Shown: positions 59,869-64,000 of the stretch, one piece after another | How the letters are laid out: the number at the start of each line of letters is the position of its first letter | How positions within the stretch are numbered: the first letter of the stretch is position 1 | Origin: Paenactinomyces guangxiensis | GTDB taxonomy: Bacteria > Bacillota > Bacilli > Thermoactinomycetales > Thermoactinomycetaceae | Assembly (NCBI RefSeq): GCF_016055185.1 | Contig: NZ_JAECVR010000004.1 | Location: 62,001 to 126,000, forward strand | Length of the DNA: 64,000 nt | Direction: 5' to 3' | Made by a program: the position numbers and the translations under genes | The notes under the pieces: model-generated | What the model was told of the DNA's origin: nothing | Databases searched by the model: none | What the model saw: the letters and a program-made list of their open reading frames with translations, nothing else

Positions 59869-61629
59869 TTAGCTGTGAAAGTACTCTTTCCAGCGTTCAT
59901 CGACGATCTTTTTGATGGAAGGCTCTGTCTCCAGTTCATCAGGATAACCTGGCTTCATCCGCGCATCTACCACAATGGGGAAGCGGTAACTGGGATGATG
60001 GCGAATCAGTTCGGTACGGGCGTAGATGTCGTATGCCGGGTCGAAGCGCGTAAAAACTGTCCAGAGGAAGGGAGTTTGTCCAGCCGCTGCATCGATGTTG
60101 TCCACAAGGAAGATAAAGGGCCATTCTGCCAGGGAATCTCCGTAGTGGTCCAGCAGATGGTCCGCCATTTCAGGCCGGCTCTCAAATGATTCCGTTTCCA
60201 GGACAAGCGCTCCCCTGCAGTAAATAGCCGCCTGACGAACACCGGTCATCTGAGGTCCGGTAAATTGGACGGGAAGCTGGCGTTTGGGCTCCCCTGTGCC
60301 GACAAGAACCGCTTTGCTGCCGTGGTTAAGCCGCCGCCCGGTGTAATCCAGTGTATCCATCGAGGTATGGCCAAACACAAATAAATCGGTTGCCGGGTCA
60401 AAACGTTCCATCACCGTTTCCAATAACTGTGGAAAGTTATCAAGAGGCAGGGATTGATCTGTCACGATTAAAAATTTAGTGAGTGTCAACTGGCCTTCAC
60501 CAAGAATGCGAAAGGCATTTGCCAGCGCTTCCCGTTTATAGCTTTCCCTCACCACAGCGGCAGCCAGGGGATGAAAACCTGTTTCGGCATAGGTCCACAA
60601 GTCGCGCACACCGGGCATGGCCATCGGGAATGCCGGAGACAGGAGGCGCTGCAAAAACTCACCGAGATAATAATCTTCCTGTTTCGGCTTGCCCACCACG
60701 GTTGCCGGATAAATCGCATCTTTGCGATGATAAACCTCCCGGACACGGAAAACAGGGAATTCATGGGCCAAAGAGTAGTAGCCATAATGGTCGCCAAATG
60801 GCCCCTCAAGGCGGCGTTCATGGGCGGGGACGATCCCGGATAAAATAAATTCCGCTTCGGCGATATAGGGATAACTGCCATCAGCGGGGCGAACAACCGG
60901 GAGCTTTTGTCCGAGAATCAATGATGTGAGCATAAGCTCCGGCAAAAATTCCGGAACGGGTGCAATCGCAGAAGCGATCAAAGCGGGGGGACCGCCCAGA
61001 TGAACCCTTACCGGCAAGGACTTGTTGCGAATTTCCGCCTCATGATGATGGAAACCGCCACCTTTGTGAATTTGCCAGTGCATTCCCGTCGTCTGTTTAT
61101 CAAAGATTTGCATACGATACATGCCCACATTGTGCTGTCCTGTTTCCGGATGCTGTGTATAGACGAGGGGGAGAGTGATAAACGGCCCGCCGTCTTCCTG
61201 CCAGGATGTGATCACCGGCAGTTTTGTCAGGTCTGTTTCTGTTTGTTTGCACTCCAGGGATGGTGCCTGTGATGCGGGAACATTTTTTAAGCCCACTTTG
61301 AGAAGGTCGGCGATCCATTTTCGTTCTGTCCAAAGGGCTTTCGGAGTGGGCGGCATCAACTTGTGCGCCATTTCGACCGTTTGTTTCATCAATTGCTCCG
61401 GACGCGGCCCAAAAGCGAGATCCACTCGTCTTGATGTGCCAAACAGATTTGTAACGACGGGAAATGTACTGCCCTTCACATTGGTAAACAGCAGTGCAGG
61501 TCCCTCTTCGGCGATGACACGGCGGTGAATTTCAGCCAGTTCCAAATAAGGATCTACGGAGGCATCAATTTCAATGATGTCATTTTCTTTTCTTAATTGG
61601 TCAATAAAGGTGCGCAGATTGGTATGCAA
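59869..61629 (-). CDS. ubiD: UbiD-family prenylated-FMN decarboxylase
   Basis: 586 residues, a long-form UbiD. Typical segments: LRTFIDQLRKENDIIEIDAS, GMYRMQIFDKQTTGMHWQIH, KGGGFHHHEAE, and the catalytic-domain ERRLEGPFGDHYGYYSLAHE containing the Glu and Arg expected of UbiD. Such enzymes decarboxylate aromatic acids with prenylated FMN; roles include menaquinone synthesis by the futalosine route. No ubiX is nearby. ATG 61629 follows GGGAGAGATG. Confidence 0.88.
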   Translation of the reverse strand: MHTNLRTFIDQLRKENDIIEIDASVDPYLELAEIHRRVIAEEGPALLFTNVKGSTFPVVTNLFGTSRRVDLAFGPRPEQLMKQTVEMAHKLMPPTPKALWTERKWIADLLKVGLKNVPASQAPSLECKQTETDLTKLPVITSWQEDGGPFITLPLVYTQHPETGQHNVGMYRMQIFDKQTTGMHWQIHKGGGFHHHEAEIRNKSLPVRVHLGGPPALIASAIAPVPEFLPELMLTSLILGQKLPVVRPADGSYPYIAEAEFILSGIVPAHERRLEGPFGDHYGYYSLAHEFPVFRVREVYHRKDAIYPATVVGKPKQEDYYLGEFLQRLLSPAFPMAMPGVRDLWTYAETGFHPLAAAVVRESYKREALANAFRILGEGQLTLTKFLIVTDQSLPLDNFPQLLETVMERFDPATDLFVFGHTSMDTLDYTGRRLNHGSKAVLVGTGEPKRQLPVQFTGPQMTGVRQAAIYCRGALVLETESFESRPEMADHLLDHYGDSLAEWPFIFLVDNIDAAAGQTPFLWTVFTRFDPAYDIYARTELIRHHPSYRFPIVVDARMKPGYPDELETEPSIKKIVDERWKEYFHS

Positions 61630-61696
61630 GAATCATCTCTCCCGGTTTGCATTCTAATGCTTATTATAGCGGAACCGGAGTGCGAGTGGGATTGCT

Positions 61697-61710
61697 TCAC
61701 AGTTCTGTGA
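61697..61710. promoter_or_regulatory. Perfect 14-bp palindrome upstream of ubiD
   Basis: TCACAGTTCTGTGA lies about 70 bases before the leftward ubiD start and 29 bases from a minus-strand TATAAT (61663-61668), a position suited to a dimeric activator or repressor. The regulator is not identified. Confidence 0.45.
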
Positions 61711-61787
61711 CAATGAATCTTAAGCTCACAACTTTTTTCACTGTACTTGAAAAAGTGTACCCGAAATTGATGCAGTCATGGAAAATG

Positions 61788-61819
61788 AAAAAAAGCGAGT
61801 AGATGGCTCGCTTTTTTTC
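61788..61819. terminator. Bidirectional-looking terminator
   Basis: GCGAG-TAGATGG-CTCGC flanked by A runs on the left and seven T on the right, so it could act on either strand. It ends the amidase-domain lipoprotein transcript on the minus strand. Confidence 0.7.
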
Positions 61820-61859
61820 ATTGAATCCGGTAAGGAAAAGATTATTTCTTTTACCAGGT

Positions 61860-63155
61860 TTATTTTGCTTTTACATTGTCATTGGCCGTGTCCATTTTCC
61901 AGGCATATACATCATATCCTGCTAAGATCCAGGAACTGAGTGGGCTGTTCTTTTTGTCGGTAGAGTGTTGGGTTACGTAAACGTCAAATTTATCGATCTT
62001 GGTAATAATTGCGGAATGTTCAATGTCTCCGTCATGGTCAAAATCTACATTGACTACATCACCAACTTGAAGTTCTTTGAAGCTTTTTGCCTGTTTTGCA
62101 CGGTCTTTGAAGTGGTTGTAGAAACTGTTTGCTACTCCCCAGGCATAAGAAGGCTTTTTATCGCTGTAATACCAGAAGGTTCCTTCACGTTTTTCTAAAA
62201 TCCCGCCCGCTTTGATCGCCTGGGAGACAAAGTTGGTGCAGTCGGGCCAACAGTTGTAGCATCCGCCACTCACGCGGCTGTAGTAACCGTATTCTTCATT
62301 ATTGCGGGCATTCCACCATTTGTAGGCATAATCCCTGGCGGCAATCCGGTCGTATTCCCCGGCTTTTGGTTTGTCATCGTCTTGCTTCGGTTTGTCTTTC
62401 GGTTGATCGGCCGGAGGCTCTTCTTCACCGCCGGTTGGTGGCTTGTTGTTATTTTTGTCTGAATCTGATGGTTTCTCTGAGTTGCCGGGTGCCTTTGGAT
62501 TGGTCGGCCCCTTTTTCAGTTTGGTTCCTTCCTTAACAGGAAGCAAACTCAATAATTGAAGTTTTTCTTCCGCTGTTAATGGTGCACCAGCCTTTAATCT
62601 GTTTACAAAAATTTTGATCTTGCTATTTTTGGCTTTGTTCTCGTAAGAGTCGATATACTTGGCATATTCTGCAAGCAATTTGGCTTCCTCTTTAGACAGT
62701 GAACCAAGATCAGTGGCTGCATAGAGAACAAAGTTGCGATAGTCTGCGTTGTTGATATCCGGTGTTATGTTTACTCTTTCTTTTTTGGCAATTTTTTGGA
62801 TTAATTTAATAATGTCTTTAAATTTGTCTTCGTTTGTAGTTGCATTGTTGTTTTCATTTTTATTTTCGTCTTTTTGCTCCGGTTTTTTGTCGGCTTTAGG
62901 GGTTTCTTTCACTTCTTTATAGTATGTCACTTGCTTTAACAATTGCTTATTCATATCACTTTTTTTAGAAGACTGTTGCGCAGAAATTTGATATGTACTG
63001 TCCTCCAAACTTTTAACTTCAGGTTCAGTCACTTCTGCGGTTGGTGCTTGATCCGCTGGTTTTTCCTTAGCAGGTTCACTGGCTTGTTTTGGATTGGATT
63101 GGCACCCCACGGCAACCACGCATAGCATTAACAAGATCAATACAACTCTTTTCAA
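61860..63155 (-). CDS. Lipoprotein with C-terminal amidase-like domain
   Basis: 431 residues. TTG 63155 follows AAAGGACG and gives a lipoprotein signal (LKRVVLILLMLCVVAVGC). A Lys/Glu/Asn-rich middle and a helical segment lead, through a Pro/Lys/Asp linker, to a C-terminal Amidase_6-type domain: nucleophile Cys in WPDCTNFVSQAIKAGG, catalytic His in DIEHSAIITKI and YAYKWWNARN at its start. An exported cell-wall or poly-glutamate hydrolase is likely; an extra CYNC pair just before the nucleophile is unusual. Confidence 0.82.
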   Translation of the reverse strand: MKRVVLILLMLCVVAVGCQSNPKQASEPAKEKPADQAPTAEVTEPEVKSLEDSTYQISAQQSSKKSDMNKQLLKQVTYYKEVKETPKADKKPEQKDENKNENNNATTNEDKFKDIIKLIQKIAKKERVNITPDINNADYRNFVLYAATDLGSLSKEEAKLLAEYAKYIDSYENKAKNSKIKIFVNRLKAGAPLTAEEKLQLLSLLPVKEGTKLKKGPTNPKAPGNSEKPSDSDKNNNKPPTGGEEEPPADQPKDKPKQDDDKPKAGEYDRIAARDYAYKWWNARNNEEYGYYSRVSGGCYNCWPDCTNFVSQAIKAGGILEKREGTFWYYSDKKPSYAWGVANSFYNHFKDRAKQAKSFKELQVGDVVNVDFDHDGDIEHSAIITKIDKFDVYVTQHSTDKKNSPLSSWILAGYDVYAWKMDTANDNVKAK

Positions 63156-63357
63156 GTCTTTCGTCCTTTCTGAGTTGATTTTACAAGGTTGACCTGACTG
63201 CATAGAACCATTATAAATGTTTGTTTTTGATATTAGAAGTTGTTTTGTTCATTTATTATGTGAACTTTTTAAGAAATAGTATGAAAGTTAGTTAAGGTAT
63301 TTTTTATGTCATGAACCAGTTTCTGTTGTGATATATTTATTTAAAGGAGTGGTACAT

Positions 63358-63591
63358 GTGGCAGTTATTGTTTATTCAAGACCACATTGCATTGAATGTA
63401 ATGTACTCAAACGATTTTTAAATGATTATAAGATTGAATATGAAGTAAAAGATTGCGGAACTCATCCGGAATATCTGGAGGAAGTGAAGCAGATGGGCTT
63501 TCTGGGAGTTCCCGTTACGGTTGTCAACGGAAAGGCTATTCACGGTTTACAACCGGAGGCCATCTTGGATGCATTAAAAGTGGAAGAATAA
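63358..63591 (+). CDS. Glutaredoxin/NrdH-like redox protein
   Basis: 77 residues. GTG 63358 follows AAAGGAG and begins MAVIVYSRPHCIECNVLKRF with active site CIEC; the cis-Pro region is FLGVPVTVVNGKAI and the fold ends GLQPEAILDALK. The size fits NrdH-type glutaredoxins that reduce ribonucleotide reductase or similar partners. Confidence 0.88.
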   Translation: MAVIVYSRPHCIECNVLKRFLNDYKIEYEVKDCGTHPEYLEEVKQMGFLGVPVTVVNGKAIHGLQPEAILDALKVEE

Positions 63592-63601
63592 AAATAGATG
63601 A

Positions 63602-63632
63602 AAGCCTGACTAAAATTAGCAGGCTTTTTTCT
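63602..63632 (+). terminator. Terminator after the glutaredoxin-like gene
   Basis: AAGCCTG/CAGGCTT (63602-63608 with 63620-63626) followed by TTTTC. Confidence 0.8.
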
Positions 63633-63759
63633 TTATTAAAAGAAGGAATATATATAAAGTTGTCAAATTTAAATTTATACTTGGTTAAATACTTGTTAAT
63701 GGATAAGGAGGATGGTATTAAAATAGTTTTACTTTTATGATTTCTAATTTATTAGTATA

Positions 63760-63782
63760 CGGACATTATTTAAAATTGTCCG
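63760..63782. promoter_or_regulatory. Inverted repeat before the APC permease gene
   Basis: CGGACA/TGTCCG with an A/T-rich centre, 17 bases before the GTG start. It could be an operator or a small leader hairpin. Confidence 0.4.
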
Positions 63783-63799
63783 TCAAGGGAGGGGTTCGT

Positions 63800-64000
63800 G
63801 TGGATTTATTTAGAAAGAAAAGTATCGATACGTTAATTGCCGGAAGCCAACAGGGAAAAACATTAAAAAAAGAGCTATCAGCCTTTGATTTGGCTTTCCT
63901 TGGAATTGGTGCAATTATCGGTACAGGGATTTTTGTACTGACTGGAGTTGGAGCTTTAGATGCTGGACCCGCATTGGTTATTTCATTTATTATTGCAGGA
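63800..64000 (+). CDS. APC-family amino-acid permease, 5' part only
   Basis: 67 codons reach the window end. The N-terminus (LKKELSAFDLAFLGIGAIIG and TGIFVLTG) is that of YfnA/cationic-amino-acid-transporter-type permeases of the APC superfamily. GTG 63800 follows GGGAGGGG by 5 bases. The substrate cannot be judged from this part. Confidence 0.88.
   Translation, partial: MDLFRKKSIDTLIAGSQQGKTLKKELSAFDLAFLGIGAIIGTGIFVLTGVGALDAGPALVISFIIAG

Noticed and set aside
1-64000. tRNA, rRNA genes and CRISPR arrays
   Set aside because: No T-loop/acceptor pattern, rRNA segment or regularly spaced repeat was seen anywhere in the window on either strand.

Overview
The window looks like the chromosome of a spore-forming Bacillales bacterium, most likely a thermoactinomycete-type (Thermoactinomycetaceae) or close relative. 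The reasons are a YunB sporulation protein, a BpsA/YpbQ-type alkylpyrone operon, Gram-positive lipoprotein signals, strong AGGAGG ribosome sites, many GTG/TTG starts and moderate GC. The genus is inferred and cannot be proved from the window. No tRNA, rRNA or CRISPR array was seen.

Layout. 1-11147: the tail of a Gly/Ser-rich protein, a MoxR-DUF58-VWA-VWA operon, then housekeeping enzymes (DUF3891, HAD phosphatase, FosB-like VOC protein, TIGR01777 epimerase, MupG/DUF871 glycosidase). 11551-26470: a Gram-positive conjugation (type IV secretion) operon. It opens with a sortase substrate ending in LPETA and a class D-like sortase. TcpC, TcpD, TcpE, VirB4, VirB6-like, a second VirB8-like protein, a cell-wall hydrolase and a coupling-type ATPase follow. 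The hydrolase gene is split by a 2.5-kb group II intron whose own maturase gene has a frameshift in its HNH domain. No relaxase or integrase lies in the window. 26734-30885: a BceRS-like two-component system followed by a damaged locus in which a frameshifted CPBP protease runs in frame into the C-terminal two thirds of a BceB-like permease; no BceA is present.

31009-37032: a CitA/CitB-type two-component system drives a tripartite tricarboxylate transporter operon (tctC, tctB, tctA) with a perfect cre site in its leader. A roughly 330-bp remnant of an IS200/IS605-type element, with an omega-RNA-like end but no TnpB, sits between tctC and tctB. 37415-44965: a more AT-rich island, the most interesting part of the window. 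It has a divergent HTH-TPR (RRNPP-like) regulator with a small overlapping ORF, two paralogous small proteins, an ASCH-domain protein and a lasso-peptide cluster. That cluster contains a PIMT-like methyltransferase, two tandem precursors, a terminator-like hairpin, an asparagine-synthetase-like cyclase, a PqqD-like RRE and a transglutaminase-like leader peptidase. One core has the Asp6-Thr7 pair expected of an aspartimide-forming lasso peptide; the other has Asn6-Ile7.

45164-64000: type III polyketide synthase with its methyltransferase, an alanine/glycine:sodium symporter, a YitT protein, a RelE-like toxin-antitoxin pair, a two-lobed ThyX-like protein, YunB, a complete Dpp/Opp peptide importer, an AIM24-like protein, a UbiD-type decarboxylase, an amidase-domain lipoprotein, a glutaredoxin-like protein and the start of an APC amino-acid permease.
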